Notes under the pieces: model-generated | What the model was told of the DNA's origin: nothing | Databases searched by the model: none | What the model saw: the letters and a program-made list of their open reading frames with translations, nothing else | Part shown: positions 36,499-47,769 of the stretch, in pieces | Numbering within the stretch: the first letter of the stretch is position 1 | Layout: every line of letters starts with the position of its first letter | Made by a program: the position numbers and the translations under genes | NCBI GenBank assembly: GCA_002104945.1 | Contig: MCFH01000076.1 | Span: forward strand, 62,001 to 126,000 | Reading direction: 5' to 3' | Length of the DNA: 64,000 nucleotides | Source: Piromyces finnis | Taxonomy: Eukaryota; Neocallimastigomycota; Neocallimastigomycetes; Neocallimastigales; Neocallimastigaceae

Positions 36499-37891
36499 AT
36501 ACATAATTTAATTATTCATTTATAAAATAATTAAGATTATTTTAATAAAACATTTTTTCTAACCTAGTTATCTTTAATCTTTTATTTAATTTAATATTTT
36601 AATATTAAATTATAAGTTTAGTAAAACTTTTACATTAATACGTATTTAAAATAATGTATAATGTATCAAATTAATGTACCGTAAATTTTCACAAAATTTA
36701 TATTGATATGAAATTAATATGTCTAGCTACATATTAGCCAATATTTAAAATAATTTTTATTATTTAAAATATTCAATTTCATCTTTAGAAATTTATATAT
36801 AATATTTCATAATAATAATATAATAATTGATATATATTATAATACATTATTTATATATTAGTTATAGAATTCATGTACATATTTCATTATATTCTTAAAT
36901 ATTAATATTATATATTAGTATTAATTTTATTGTAATACTTATTTGTATTACATTACCTTTCCTTATATAGTAATATTTCATATAAAATGTAAAATATATT
37001 ATACTATATCCTATTTAATTATTATTCATATATTATGAATACATTACATTATATAATTGATATTCAATTATAGGAATTTTATAATATAAAAATATTCATG
37101 TAAAAATAATTAATAATTAGAAAGGGAAGAGCTTTAATAATTAATAAAAAAATATTATAAGTGAAATTATTAATAAGAGAGAAGTTAATAGTAATAAAAT
37201 ATTTTTCACCTAATATAATAAATTATAAATAAACTAATATTAAATTACTACAACATAAAAGAAACTTATATCAATATTTATATCACAATACATTAACATA
37301 AATTTATGTAAATTTTATTTTTATGATAAGATAAAGTTTTTGATGATAAAATAAAATTTTAAATTAAATAATTTTTAACCAATAAATATTTTAGATAATA
37401 AAAAATTTTTTTTATAAACTAAGCCTCAAAATTAGAAATAAATAAATTGAATATATGCTTGAAATATAATCAACCATATAGTAAATAAATCAAAACTTTA
37501 TTTTAAGTTTAGAAAATTCTTTAGTAAATAAATTGAATTTAAATAGTTTAATACAAATAATTTCTTTTAATAAATGTATAAATGTAAACAATGTAAAATT
37601 ATAATATTAAAACATGTATATTAGAATTTATTCAATTTATTTAAAAAGTATAAATAGAGAAATTTTTTCAACTATTGAAACGATAGTTGGAAAATCGTAT
37701 AGGTTAATTTAGTATAGATAAATTAACATTAGTTAATAAATAGTTTAGATTAATAATTTTAGTTTTAAATAAACATAAATTGATTACCTAATGAGGGCTC
37801 TGGTAAAATAACCTTCACGGTAAAGTAATCAACGGTTGTTATAGTTTAGTTTAGTTTAAATAATTTAATAAATAAATAAAATATAATAAAT
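36499..37891. other. AT-rich interval without a recognisable gene
   Basis: No ORF, RNA gene or LTR boundary is seen. It contains A/T runs and degenerate TATATTA repeats. Around 37660-37740, caactattgaaacgatagttggaaaatcg could form a short hairpin. Bases 37780-37830 (gagggctctggtaaaataaccttcacggtaaag) are locally less AT-rich. Confidence 0.4.
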
Positions 37892-38449
37892 TGTAACGCG
37901 TATCTATATAAATATTTAATAATGTGGTAATTAATAAACTTTATATAGATAATAATTTTGATCCCAATAAGTCAATTAATTTTATTTATTAAAATTTTTT
38001 AATTATTTTTTATTTAAATTATTTTTTAATAATAAATATTTTTTTTTTTTTTTTTTTTTTAAAAATTTAAAAGTTAAAAGTTAATAGTTAATAAAAACAC
38101 AATTTTTTTAATTTTCGATTCAAACCACTTCTATTTATACTTTTTCTAAATCTGATGTGGCTAAATCAAAAATTTTAATTATCTTTCTAGATTGTTCTTT
38201 AAATTAATTAAAAATTGCATAAGATGAATCCCGTGATAAAATTACAAAAAATATTTGATTTTTCGAATATTCGAACTTATTCTTTTTCGAATAAGTTCTA
38301 TAAGTTTCTATGAGTCGTAAATTAAATTGTTAAATAAATAATCTAAAATAGATTTCGGATCAAGGTGTGAGTCGAACCCGATTGATCCAGATTAATGTCT
38401 TAAATACTAACCATTAAGACAATATTAATTATCTAATAGATTCGTTACA
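37892..38449 (-). repeat. 3' LTR of chromovirus 2
   Basis: A 558-bp TG...CA unit (plus strand TGTAACGCGTATC to GATTCGTTACA). On the minus strand the beginning of U3 carries two 7-bp perfect hairpins in series: GTCTTAA/TTAAGAC (38397-38420) and GGATCAA/TTGATCC (38357-38388). Their loops hold A-box-like (38403-38413) and B-box-like (GGGTTCGACTC, 38369-38379) sequences. Confidence 0.94.
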
Positions 38450-38738
38450 TGGTCTTCCTCCAGGATTCGGATACCAGACGAATCTTTGGATTCATTTTAT
38501 GTTTTATTACAATAATAATTTTTTTAAGCTATATAATTACTATATAATTAAACTATACTAATTGAATTACAATAAAATAATTTTTTTTTTTTTTTTTTTT
38601 TTACATTATATATTTAATATTAAATACATGCTTAAAGAAAATCTAAAATTTAAGAAAATTTAAAGAAGTTATTTTTTTTTTTTAAATTAAAATTAAAAAT
38701 AAATTAAAAATAAATTAAAAATAAAGTTTCTGTTGAAA

Positions 38739-41700
38739 TCATTTCTTTTTGTTGAATTCCTTAAGTAGTTCTGGACAATTCAAATTTGTTTCTGGCTCCC
38801 AAGATGCTTCAGATATTGGGTATCCTTTCCATTTAATTAGATATTGGACTTTACCATAATATCTTCTTTTATCCAATATCTCTTCGACTTCAAATTCTTC
38901 CTTATTATCCACAATAACCGGCGGAGGTGGCGGTTGCTTTCTATTGAACTTGTCTTCATGGTAGGGTTCCAATTCTGAAACGTGGATGACTGGATGAATG
39001 CGAATTTCTTTTGGTAACTCCAATTTGAAAGAAACTGGAGAAATTTTTTCAATTATTTTGTACGGACCAAGTTTTCTAGGTTTTAACTTCTTATTACCAT
39101 TACGCATTATTAAAGAACTGTTGATCCATACTTTATCATTTACCTTGAGTTCAGGGGCTTTACTTCTGTGTTTGTTTGCGAATTTTTCTTGTTGATTAAT
39201 GGATTTCTTCAAGTTATCTTTAAGAGTTTTAATTATTTCTTTGAAATTTCTTGTGAATTCATCCGCAGTTGGTATCTCGGTACGACTTGGTAAAATTGGA
39301 GAATGTTTTGGATTATAGCCATAGTTAGCAAAAAATGGTGAAGTTTTGGTAGATTCTTGAACGGCATTATTGTAACTAAATTCGGCAAGATGTAAGAACT
39401 TGTACCAGTTAGAGCCTTTATAATTTGAGTAACACCTTAGGTATTGTTCTACAACGGAGTTTACCCTCTCCGTCAGCCCGTTTGTTTGGTGATGGTAGGA
39501 AGAAGAAAATTTTAGGTTTATATCAAAAGATTTGCAAATTGAATTCCAGAATTTAGAGGTAAATTGAGTACCTCTATCCGAAAGAATTTCATTTGGTAAT
39601 CCATGGAGACGAAAAACGTTGATCATGAAAGCATCAGCAGTATCGGAGGCAGAAGGGATGTTCTCAAAAGGAATGAAGTGGCATAATTTAGTTAATCTAT
39701 CGGTGACTACAAGAATGCAAGTATACTTTTGGGAAGGTGGGAGATCCGTAATAAAGTCCATAGATAAGGAAGACCAAGGACGTTCAGCAATTTCCAAAGG
39801 GGAGAGAAATCCATAGGGTTTGTGTCGAGAATCCTTTGATCGGCAACATATTTCGCAAGACCTAACATATTCTTTGACATCGACTGAGAGATAAGGCCAC
39901 CAAAAGTCACGAACAATAAGGGAAGTAGTTTTCTTTAATCCGAAGTGTCCAGCGGAGGGTGAGTCATGGCAAATTTTAAGAACTTCCAAACGACAATCTT
40001 GGGGGACATAGATCCTATTATTGAATAATAATACACCATCTTGAATTTTAAAGTTTTCGATTTGCGAATGAGGGACTGGGGGAATTTGAGTTTCTAAATA
40101 TTTGCATACTTCAAAGTAAAATTTATCATCTTTGCTATTTGAAATGATTTTATCCATAAGGGGATTGTTATCCAGAACCATGGCACAAAAGTTTTCGGGT
40201 CTAAGGACGGAATTTGGAATGTCATTGTTATACTTAAAATTTTCTAAGTAATCTGGTCTTCTAGATAAAGCGTCAGGTTTACCATTAGCAGAACCCGACC
40301 GATAAACGATGATAAAGTTAAACTCGGCAAGGAACAAAGACCAACGAACTAATCTTTGAGTCATTTTTTCGGGTTTCTTCTGGTAGAGCAAATTTCTATG
40401 ATCCGAGAAAATCTTGAAAGGCTGAGTAGTTCCTTTGAGTAGATGTCGCCAAGTTTCTAAAGCAGCTACAATTGCTAAAAGTTCTTTATCGTAGATCGGA
40501 TAGTTCCTTTCAGAAGAACTAAGCGATCTAGAGAAAAATGCCACTGGATGAACCGACTTGTCTTTTGGATTCGTTTGTGAAAGGATTGCTCCTATAGCGA
40601 AATTACTTGCATCCGTTTCAACTATGAAAGGTATATCACGATTCGGGTATGCAAGAACAGGGGAAGAAGCAAATTTGGATTTGATTAAACTAAAAGAATT
40701 TTCACACTGATGAGAGAAGCAGAATTTAACATCCTTCTTAAATAACGCATTCAGTGGTTGTGCGATCTCAGCAAAACCGGCAATGAATCTTCTATAATAA
40801 TTAGCTAACCCAAGAAACGCTTGAACCTCTTTAACGCTTTTAGGAGTTGGCCATTCCAAGATAGATGCAATTTTCTTTGGATCCATTAAAATACCTTCAG
40901 AAGATATACGATGACCTAAGAAATCGATAAATGGGACAAAGAACTCACATTTTTCAAGTTTTGCGTAAAGTCCCGCTTTTCTAAGTCTTTTAAGTACTTC
41001 TTTAACCTGGATTACATGGGTTTTAAAATTTTCCGAGAAAATTATTAAGTCATCAATATAACTAAAGACAAATATTCCCAAGATTCCCTCAAGCACATCA
41101 TTAATGAAATGTTGAAATACTGCAGGTGCGTTTTTCAAACCAAACGGCATTACAGTATATTCAAAGTGTCCATATTTGCAAGTAAAAGCAGTTTTGAATT
41201 CATCACCTTCTTTGATCCTCACAAGATTATAAGCGGATCTTAAATCAAGTTTGGAGAAGATGTTGCTTTTACCTAGATGTTCCAACATGTCATTAATTAA
41301 TGGTAAAGGGTATGAATCACGGATTGTGATTTCGTTTAATTTCCTATAATCTTGACATAGACGTAGTTCACCATTTTTCTTCGGGACAAAAAGCACTGGG
41401 GCACCAGCCGGAGACTTCGAAGGTCTGATGAAACCTTTTCGCAAATTTTCATCAATGTATTCCTTCAATACCATTGATTCTTTATCCGTTAAAGGATAAA
41501 TTGGTCCATAGAAAAGTTTGGAGTCCGGCTTAAGACGGATTTCACAATCGTATTGCCTATGTGGCGGCAATTGTTCAGCGGCTTTTTCATTAAATACATC
41601 TTCAAAGGCTTGAAGTTCAGCAGGTAGAATAACTTCTTGATTACTAGAAGTGTTAGTGGTGGAATCTTGACTTTTTGGAAGATTTGTTACAGAATCATGG

Positions 41701-42974
41701 ATATAAGAATTGGTTGAAGTGCTACAAGAAGGTTTGGAATCATTAGAAATAGAAGAAATAACATAAGTAGGGGCAACATTTGGAATGACAGAGCAATGTG
41801 ACAAACAGAAATTTGAATTAAAAGATAATTCTTTTTCAACGAAGTTAATAATAGGGTTGTGCTGATGTAACCATTCAGCACCTAAGATACCACAATATCC
41901 CGGGAGGTCTACAATATAAAATATAGTTTTACATTGGTGGTTTTTGTATTTAATTGAAATTGGGATGGATTTACCTAAGACTTGTTGTTCCCCACCAATA
42001 CCAGAGATTTTGTCGAGAGAGACGGATTTATCAAAAGGAATGTTGTTTTCTTCTGCAAAGACCACATCTATTAGGTTAAGTTGGGATCCTGAATCAATTA
42101 GTAGTTTAGTGTTAACGGAGACGTCGGAAGTATTGAGTTGGAACTCAAAAACTGGTTGTTTCAAATGGGGATTATCGGAGAATCTTATTCTAGGTTTCTT
42201 TTCAGGCATAGAATTAGAAATATGAGTCCCAGCTGTTTTTTCATTTTTACTTCTTTTTGGACAGTTGTTTAACTTGTGATCTGGAGAACCACAATATAAA
42301 CAGAGATTCTCCTTAATTCTTCTAGCCTTTTCTTCTGAGGTAAGCGGTCCGTAAGTTTTCTTATTTCTCGAAGTGAAAGGTTTTCTATTTGCTTCAGTTC
42401 TTCGGTTTTGATTAGTGCTATTAGAGTGATTGTTGTTGAAAAATCTTCTATTAGTATCGATTCTAGAATCGATTCTTGATGCTATAACTTGTAAATTTAG
42501 TAGCGTTTGTGGACCGGGAAACATTTCTAAAATTCTATTGGCGACTTGATCTTGTAGTCCAGCTAAGAAGGCGTCCATTTTTGCACTTTCGTTCCAAGAG
42601 AAGTCATCAGAGTATCGGTTAAATTCAAGAATATATTTTTGAATTTCTCCGATTTTCCTTTGCTTTATAGTTCGAAGCTTTTGATTAGCCACAAATGTTG
42701 AGTCGTTGTTGCCAAACACAGATTTAAGCTTTGCAACAAATGAGTCATAATTTAATAGGCATTCGTCATGGTTGTGAATTAATGATGCAGCCCAATTCAA
42801 GGCTTCACCATATAGTCTTGAAATAATATAGACGATTTTTGCTTCGTCATCCGCGTAGCGCTCTGGGTAGACCATAAAGATTAATTCTATTTTGGCGAGA
42901 AAACCCTTAAAGAAACGACGATTTCCAGCGAAACCATCCTTCAACGTAGCATGGTTCATCAATTCTTCATCCAT
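38739..42974 (-). CDS. Chromovirus 2 Gag-Pol polyprotein, intact
   Basis: This single 1411-aa ORF encodes, in order, a capsid-like region (about 20-165) and a CCHC knuckle (C225, C228, H233, C238). The protease has IDSGSQLN at D294. RT has YIDD at 639-642. RNase H has D788, E831 and D858. The integrase has an HHCC finger (H1003, H1010, C1040, C1043) and D1073, D1133, E1169, with the canonical 35-residue D-E spacing. A GPY motif lies at 1303-1305 and a chromodomain at about 1358-1411 ([18 protein letters not shown]). All catalytic residues are present. Gag and Pol are fused without frameshift or stop, as in Tf1, so protein ratios would have to be set after translation. It is closely related to chromovirus 1. 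Confidence 0.95.
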   Translation of the reverse strand: MDEELMNHATLKDGFAGNRRFFKGFLAKIELIFMVYPERYADDEAKIVYIISRLYGEALNWAASLIHNHDECLLNYDSFVAKLKSVFGNNDSTFVANQKLRTIKQRKIGEIQKYILEFNRYSDDFSWNESAKMDAFLAGLQDQVANRILEMFPGPQTLLNLQVIASRIDSRIDTNRRFFNNNHSNSTNQNRRTEANRKPFTSRNKKTYGPLTSEEKARRIKENLCLYCGSPDHKLNNCPKRSKNEKTAGTHISNSMPEKKPRIRFSDNPHLKQPVFEFQLNTSDVSVNTKLLIDSGSQLNLIDVVFAEENNIPFDKSVSLDKISGIGGEQQVLGKSIPISIKYKNHQCKTIFYIVDLPGYCGILGAEWLHQHNPIINFVEKELSFNSNFCLSHCSVIPNVAPTYVISSISNDSKPSCSTSTNSYIHDSVTNLPKSQDSTTNTSSNQEVILPAELQAFEDVFNEKAAEQLPPHRQYDCEIRLKPDSKLFYGPIYPLTDKESMVLKEYIDENLRKGFIRPSKSPAGAPVLFVPKKNGELRLCQDYRKLNEITIRDSYPLPLINDMLEHLGKSNIFSKLDLRSAYNLVRIKEGDEFKTAFTCKYGHFEYTVMPFGLKNAPAVFQHFINDVLEGILGIFVFSYIDDLIIFSENFKTHVIQVKEVLKRLRKAGLYAKLEKCEFFVPFIDFLGHRISSEGILMDPKKIASILEWPTPKSVKEVQAFLGLANYYRRFIAGFAEIAQPLNALFKKDVKFCFSHQCENSFSLIKSKFASSPVLAYPNRDIPFIVETDASNFAIGAILSQTNPKDKSVHPVAFFSRSLSSSERNYPIYDKELLAIVAALETWRHLLKGTTQPFKIFSDHRNLLYQKKPEKMTQRLVRWSLFLAEFNFIIVYRSGSANGKPDALSRRPDYLENFKYNNDIPNSVLRPENFCAMVLDNNPLMDKIISNSKDDKFYFEVCKYLETQIPPVPHSQIENFKIQDGVLLFNNRIYVPQDCRLEVLKICHDSPSAGHFGLKKTTSLIVRDFWWPYLSVDVKEYVRSCEICCRSKDSRHKPYGFLSPLEIAERPWSSLSMDFITDLPPSQKYTCILVVTDRLTKLCHFIPFENIPSASDTADAFMINVFRLHGLPNEILSDRGTQFTSKFWNSICKSFDINLKFSSSYHHQTNGLTERVNSVVEQYLRCYSNYKGSNWYKFLHLAEFSYNNAVQESTKTSPFFANYGYNPKHSPILPSRTEIPTADEFTRNFKEIIKTLKDNLKKSINQQEKFANKHRSKAPELKVNDKVWINSSLIMRNGNKKLKPRKLGPYKIIEKISPVSFKLELPKEIRIHPVIHVSELEPYHEDKFNRKQPPPPPVIVDNKEEFEVEEILDKRRYYGKVQYLIKWKGYPISEASWEPETNLNCPELLKEFNKKK

Positions 42975-43342
42975 ATTCTTTATTTTATTGAAAATATCTA
43001 ATTTTAATTCAATTTAATCGTATAATATATCCAAAAGAGTCCAAAAGAGTCCAAAAGAGTCCAAAAGAGTCCAAAAGAGTCCGAGAGAGTCCAAGAGTCC
43101 AAGAGTCCAAGAGAGTCCAAAAGAGTTGTAAAACAATATACAAAGGTAGTGTCTATTGCCTAGAGAAATAATAAAGGAGTAAACAGAAGTAGTATCTAAA
43201 GTAGCAAAACAGAAAAGTACAAAAGTCAGGTAGATACTAATATACAAGTGGATATTTAAACCAAGGGTAGACACTATAACAGGTAGGAAAAATAAACAAA
43301 TTAATTAAGGTAAAGGGAATATGTTACAACTGGTGTTTTTAT
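42975..43342 (-). other. Leader of chromovirus 2 with a minisatellite
   Basis: Between the 5' LTR and the ORF start on the minus strand. Bases 43030-43130 are about nine imperfect copies of a 9-10 bp unit, gagtccaaaa. The tract can be read as a short repetitive ORF (LLDSFGLFWTLLD type) but is leader sequence. Confidence 0.8.
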
Positions 43343-43343
43343 T
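43333..43343 (-). promoter_or_regulatory. Self-priming primer-binding site of chromovirus 2
   Basis: On the minus strand AATAAAAACAC starts at the last LTR base. It is the exact reverse complement of GTGTTTTTATT at 43552-43542, about 39 bp downstream of TATAAATA (43591-43584). No tRNA-type TGG site follows the LTR. Confidence 0.8.
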
Positions 43344-43901
43344 GTAACGCGTATCTATGTAAATATTTAATAATGTGGTAATTAATAAACTTTATATAGA
43401 TAATAATTTTGATCCCAATAAGTCAATTAATTTTATTTATTAAAATTTTTTAATTATTTTTTATTTAAATTATTTTTTAATAATAAATATTTTTTTTTTT
43501 TTTTTTTTTTTTAAAAATTTAAAAGTTAAAAGTTAATAGTTAATAAAAACACAATTTTTTTAATTTTCGATTCAAACCACTTCTATTTATACTTTTTCTA
43601 AATCTGATGTGGCTAAATCAAAAATTTTAATTATCTTTCTAGATTGTTCTTTAAATTAATTAAAAATTGCATAAGATGAATCCCGTGATAAAATTACAAA
43701 AAATATTTGATTTTTCGAATATTCGAACTTATTCTTTTTCGAATAAGTTCTATAAGTTTCTATGAGTCGTAAATTAAATTGTTAAATAAATAATCTAAAA
43801 TAGATTTCGGATCAAGGTGTGAGTCGAACCCGATTGATCCAGATTAATGTCTTAAATACTAACCATTAAGACAATATTAATTATCTAATAGATTCGTTAC
43901 A
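43343..43901 (-). repeat. 5' LTR of chromovirus 2
   Basis: A 559-bp copy of 37892-38449. The paired hairpins recur at about 43809-43872, with B-box-like GGGTTCGACTC at 43821-43831. The TATA box is at 43591-43584 and the likely RNA start is near 43552 on the minus strand. Confidence 0.94.
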
Positions 43902-43955
43902 TAAATAAAAATAATTTGTTAGTTTAGTTGAATTGTATACAAACCTGAACTTAGG

Positions 43956-44686
43956 TTAGTTTATTTTACAAGGAAGATTCGCCTGGGGGCGTGCCTGAGA
44001 TGGCTGTGAACTCACAGGAGATGTAGGAGGGGTAGTATCAGAATTCGAGGAGGTGAGCGAGTTGCGCCTCTTCATTTGAGCTGATTCCTCCTCATCTGTA
44101 AGGTCTAATTTCCTTTTAGCTACAGCAATTATATCCTTTTTGACCGTAGATTCCGATGGTGAGTGACCCATTTGGTTACTGGAGGTGGATCGACCTCCAT
44201 TTAGTGATTTAAACGACCACAGTCTTTTTGGAGGTGTCCTGGTTGATGGCAGCGATAACACACTTTTTAGGAAAAGTTACCAGCCGCATGAGGGGTATTC
44301 CTAGGCTGATTGTAAGATGAATTATACCTGATTTGATACTGATTTGGAAGATTATAAGCAGGATAAGGGGTGTAATATTCAGATTGATGATAAGTGGCAT
44401 ACCCATCTCCCATTGGTGCAGGAGGCCTGTTGTTGAAATAAGGTTCTGAGTAACTAGGTCCAGAAGCCTGAACAGGAGCAACCGGTGTTGAAGGAAAATT
44501 GTAACTGGAATTATTGGAATATCCATAAGAATAAGGGTTAAGATTGGAATAATGATTATCCATCGGACAATACTGTGGTGTGTAAGCACCATGAGGATTA
44601 TAACCGGGAGTAAAGCTATTAGAATAAGAGGCGTATTCTTTCCAGTATTCATGATTCTTTGCAGTTCCAGCCTTATAATTGTCCAA
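43956..44686 (-). pseudogene. Gag-like relic with CCHC knuckle, frameshifted
   Basis: On the minus strand, 44686-44267 encodes a Tyr/Asn/Pro-rich segment (NHEYWKEYASYSNSF). The knuckle CYRCHQPGHLQKDC follows in a second frame near 44255-44215. A Ser/Thr-rich basic tail (RKLDLTDEEESAQMKRRNS, ending PCKIN) lies in a third frame down to 43956. The order (linker, knuckle, tail) fits a retroelement nucleocapsid, either LTR gag or LINE ORF1. At least two frameshifts or an unrecognised intron separate the parts. The upstream end abuts repeat H1, and the chromovirus 2 insertion lies 50 bp beyond the other end. Confidence 0.65.
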
Positions 44687-44973
44687 TTATAAGGCTAGAA
44701 CTATATGGATCATTCATTTACATTATTCTTTTACATTACATGATATTACATTTGTCGTACATATACATTATATTCTTATACATTGTAGAAATAATTAATA
44801 TTATAATAAAACTATATAAATTTAATATTAGGAAAAATTACTAATATAATAATATGTTCAAGTCATATATTATTTTTATATCATATCTCATTATATAACT
44901 GTAATATTTACAATGTAATTTTTCTCTTTGTTAACCCTATTAATAAAATTATTTATTAATTAAATTTATTTCA
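44680..44973. repeat. Repeat H, copy 1
   Basis: Begins TGTCCAATTATAAGGC and matches 45617-46097 up to a terminal ...AAATTTATTTCA. Its first 15 bp form a palindrome with the preceding bases (ccttataattgTCCAATTATAAGG). It looks LTR-like, but no 5-bp duplication was found. Confidence 0.65.
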
Positions 44974-45616
44974 CAAACTTAAAATAATATAACAAACTAA
45001 TTATTTAATATATTTTGTTTATCAAGTTTAGTTTTCGACCTCCACTTCGGGCCCTCACTAATAAATACTTTATTCTAACAGTGGGTTAGAATGGTGATAT
45101 TTCTTTAATAGCTGCCGGAAGCGCTCTACTCTTCTAATGAATATTTAAGAACTGATATGGTAGCTACCAACTCTTAAATAACCTCAATAAATAACTGGAG
45201 TAAATATACTAAACTTTTATAATTTATACGCAAGCGTTGTAGCTGTCTAGTATAAACTACTTAATTATATTATATTATTAAAAGAATAATAACTCTTTAT
45301 ATCCTTTTCTACTTCTAAGTAGTAAAGGAGGAAAATAACAATAAAACTTCTTAAATATCGAAAACACTATTCTTTCTTTCCCCGATATCTCCACCAAGTT
45401 GATACGGTTTAATTTTATGAAGAAAAAATTAAATTTTAAGTAATATATGTTTTATTAATAATTTTATTTATTACGTTCCAATATTTCTATTCTGTCTAAA
45501 TACTAAATCGTTCTGTCGTTGTCAAATATTAAAAATTCACACTAAAACAAGAAGCCCTTTTTAAACAATATTTATTCTAGTCTATTTATACTAATGAGGC
45601 TTACTTAATAATTAAT
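44974..45616 (-). other. Interval between repeat H copies; leader-like sequence
   Basis: No ORF. On the minus strand, 45140-45030 contains GAGTAGAGCGCT and TTAGTGAGGGCCC...GGAGGTCGAAA. These resemble the element F leader near 14155-14250 (gagtagagcgct, gttagtggaggtcgaaa). This suggests the region from 45617 down to 43956 is a broken element with a related leader. Confidence 0.45.
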
Positions 45617-46097
45617 TGTCCAATTATAAGGCTGGAACTATATGTATCATACATTTACATTATTTTTTCATATTACATGATATTACATTTGTCATACATT
45701 TACATTACATTCTTGTACATTGAAGAAACAATTAATATTATAATAAAACTATATAAATTTAATATTAGGAAAAATTACTAATATGTTCAAGTCACATATT
45801 ATTTTTATATCACATCTCATTATATAACTGTAATATTTACAATGTAATTTTTCTCTTTGTTAATGATAAGTTTAGGTTTAATATAACTTTATTTATTAAA
45901 TAAAATTTTATTAAAGGTAATTACAAGGCTTAATAAATTTTACATTATTATTTTTATATCTTAATTTGTGGCGTTACATACTTTATATCAAATATGTGGC
46001 TTAACTTGTATTTATTCTATTTTATATTAAATTATTCTAAGTTATTCTAATAGTTAACCCTATTAATAAAATTATATATTAATTAAATTTATTTTCA
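45617..46097. repeat. Repeat H, copy 2, with a 189-bp insertion
   Basis: Matches copy 1 at 44680 except that 45864-46052 is extra. That insertion is bounded by gttaa at 45859-45863 and 46053-46057, a 5-bp duplication. It begins TGATAAGTTTAGG and ends TTCTAATA, with no coding capacity, so it is a small non-autonomous insertion of unknown class. Confidence 0.65.
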
Positions 46098-46304
46098 TAC
46101 ATATAAATTTAAAAGTAATTTTTAAATTTATTTTCTTTTCTTTATTTTAAAATTAAAATTATTCTTTTAAATTTTATTTTAAAATTTATAATTAAATTTA
46201 TTGAAAACAAATTACTAACATTATAAACACATTATTTTTTAAGATTTAATAATTAATAAGAAAACAATAATAATAAGAATAAAAAAAAAAAAAAAAATAG
46301 TACG

Positions 46305-46928
46305 ATGTCAGCAACAGAAACACCCAAACTTATTGAAAAAGAAAAATTTTTAGAATTTATAAATAATAATATTGGGAAACCAATATCGTTAGATGGTGAT
46401 ATGGCATATAGTTTTAATCAATATAATTATAGAGCTCAAAAGATTACTGTTGAAATAAATAATAAATTTCATTCACCAGAAGAAATAGTAAATCTTTTTT
46501 CAGAACTCATTGATCAAAAAGTTGATAGTTCTTTCCGTCTTTTCCCACCATTTAATACTGATAATGGTTTAAATATTCATATTGGTAAGAACGTTTTTAT
46601 AAATAGTGGATGTAAATTCCAAGATCAAGGTGGTATATATATTGATGACAATGTTCTTATTGGACATAATGTCGTTTTAGCCACTTTAAATCATGAAGAA
46701 GATCCAAGACATAGACAAAATCTTATTCCAAAACCAATACATATTAAAAGTGGTGTTTGGATTGGTTCAAATGCTACTATTCTCCAAGGTGTTACTATCG
46801 GTGAAAATGCTATTATTGGAGCTGCTTCAGTTGTTACTAGGGATGTTTCACCAAACTCAGTTGTTGCTGGTGTTCCAGCAAAATTTATTAGAAAAATTAA
46901 GGTATCTGAAGAAAAGAATGAATCATAA
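46305..46928 (+). CDS. Maltose/galactoside O-acetyltransferase-like protein
   Basis: An intronless 207-aa ORF starting at the first ATG after an A-rich leader. An N-terminal capping region of about 75 residues (YNYRAQKITVEINNKF) precedes left-handed beta-helix hexapeptide repeats from about residue 90 (IHIGKNVFINSG, IYIDDNVLIGHN, VWIGSNATILQGVTIGENAIIGAASVVT). H130 in ATLNHEEDPRHR corresponds to the catalytic His of this family. The end VAGVPAKFIRKI is typical. Bacterial relatives transfer acetyl from acetyl-CoA to maltose, glucose or galactosides as trimers. There is no signal peptide, so it is probably cytosolic. The lack of introns beside intron-dense genes and the bacterial-type family suggest horizontal acquisition, which is inference. 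The exact acceptor sugar cannot be told. Confidence 0.88.
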   Translation: MSATETPKLIEKEKFLEFINNNIGKPISLDGDMAYSFNQYNYRAQKITVEINNKFHSPEEIVNLFSELIDQKVDSSFRLFPPFNTDNGLNIHIGKNVFINSGCKFQDQGGIYIDDNVLIGHNVVLATLNHEEDPRHRQNLIPKPIHIKSGVWIGSNATILQGVTIGENAIIGAASVVTRDVSPNSVVAGVPAKFIRKIKVSEEKNES

Positions 46929-47182
46929 ATTATTAAAAACTAGATTAAAGATTTAATAATGATTTCATTATTTGAAAAAAGTAATCATTAAATTAAAAAA
47001 AAAAAAAAAGAATAAAAAATAAAAACAATAATAAAAAAAAAGAATAAAATAAAATAAAGGCTATTATCAAATATAAATAAATAAATAAATAAATAAATTT
47101 TTTTATATTCAATGATAAGTTTCAAAGTCTGTATATCACAAATTTAACAAAATAAAAAAAGGTTTAATGAAATTTAATTGTA

Positions 47183-47213
<31 letters not shown>

Positions 47214-47769
47214 AATTAGTGGTATTTTTATATTGTTATTTATTAAATACTATTTAAATAAATATTTAAATTTTAATAAACACAAAGTTTTAAGTAAAAA
47301 TAAAAAACAGATGATGTTGAAAGAATTAATATTATTTTATTCTCAATTTTTAATATTTTTTGTAAGTCCACCAAAATCAAATAACAAAAAAAAAAAAAGA
47401 TAACTATATATGAATCATAGGAACATTTAAACTATACATTTGTTATTTTTATATAAAAAAAAATACCATTTATATCATTCAATATCATCATCCTATTCCT
47501 AAATAATAATTCAATAATAAAAGTGGAAAAATAGCGGAAATTTTTTAATTAACGATATAATTGTTATAAATATATTTTAATATATTACAGATTCAAATTC
47601 ATTAATAAATTAATTAATGATATTATTAATAATAATAAAATACAACTTTTTTTTTTTTAAATAATATATATTTATAATTCTTTGTTGTAATATATAAAGT
47701 TTTTTATTTTTTAATAATGAAACTATTGATATTTGTTTATTAAAAAGTTATGAGAGAATAATAATAAAG
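46929..47769. other. AT-rich intergenic interval
   Basis: Holds poly(A) and (AAAT)n tracts (about 47078-47097). A 78-codon ORF at 47167-47403 reads as a poly-Ile, low-complexity membrane-like peptide; it looks fortuitous in this composition and I do not call it a gene. Confidence 0.45.

Larger units (their letters stand above)
37892..43901 (-). mobile_element. Chromovirus 2, complete and apparently intact (TSD taaat)
   Basis: This 6010-bp element lies on the minus strand with LTRs at 43343-43901 (5') and 37892-38449 (3'). They differ by one visible substitution (tatctatgta against tatctatata) and one base in a T run. It is flanked by taaat at 37887-37891 and 43902-43906. It has one uninterrupted 1411-codon gag-pol ORF, a polypurine tract next to the 3' LTR (GGAGGAAGACCA) and a self-priming site. 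It is the best candidate in the window for an autonomous, recently active element. Confidence 0.96.

Noticed and set aside
43030-43130. Regular short repeats that could suggest a CRISPR-like array
   Set aside because: The units are 9-10 bp tandem copies with no unique spacers, and the genome is eukaryotic.
43014-43274. An 86-codon minus-strand ORF with repeated LFWTLLDS units
   Set aside because: It is the gagtccaaaa minisatellite in the chromovirus 2 leader, upstream of the true gag start.
47167-47403. A 78-codon ORF resembling a small membrane protein
   Set aside because: Poly-Ile from an ATT run plus Lys-rich filler; no homology or supporting context is seen.
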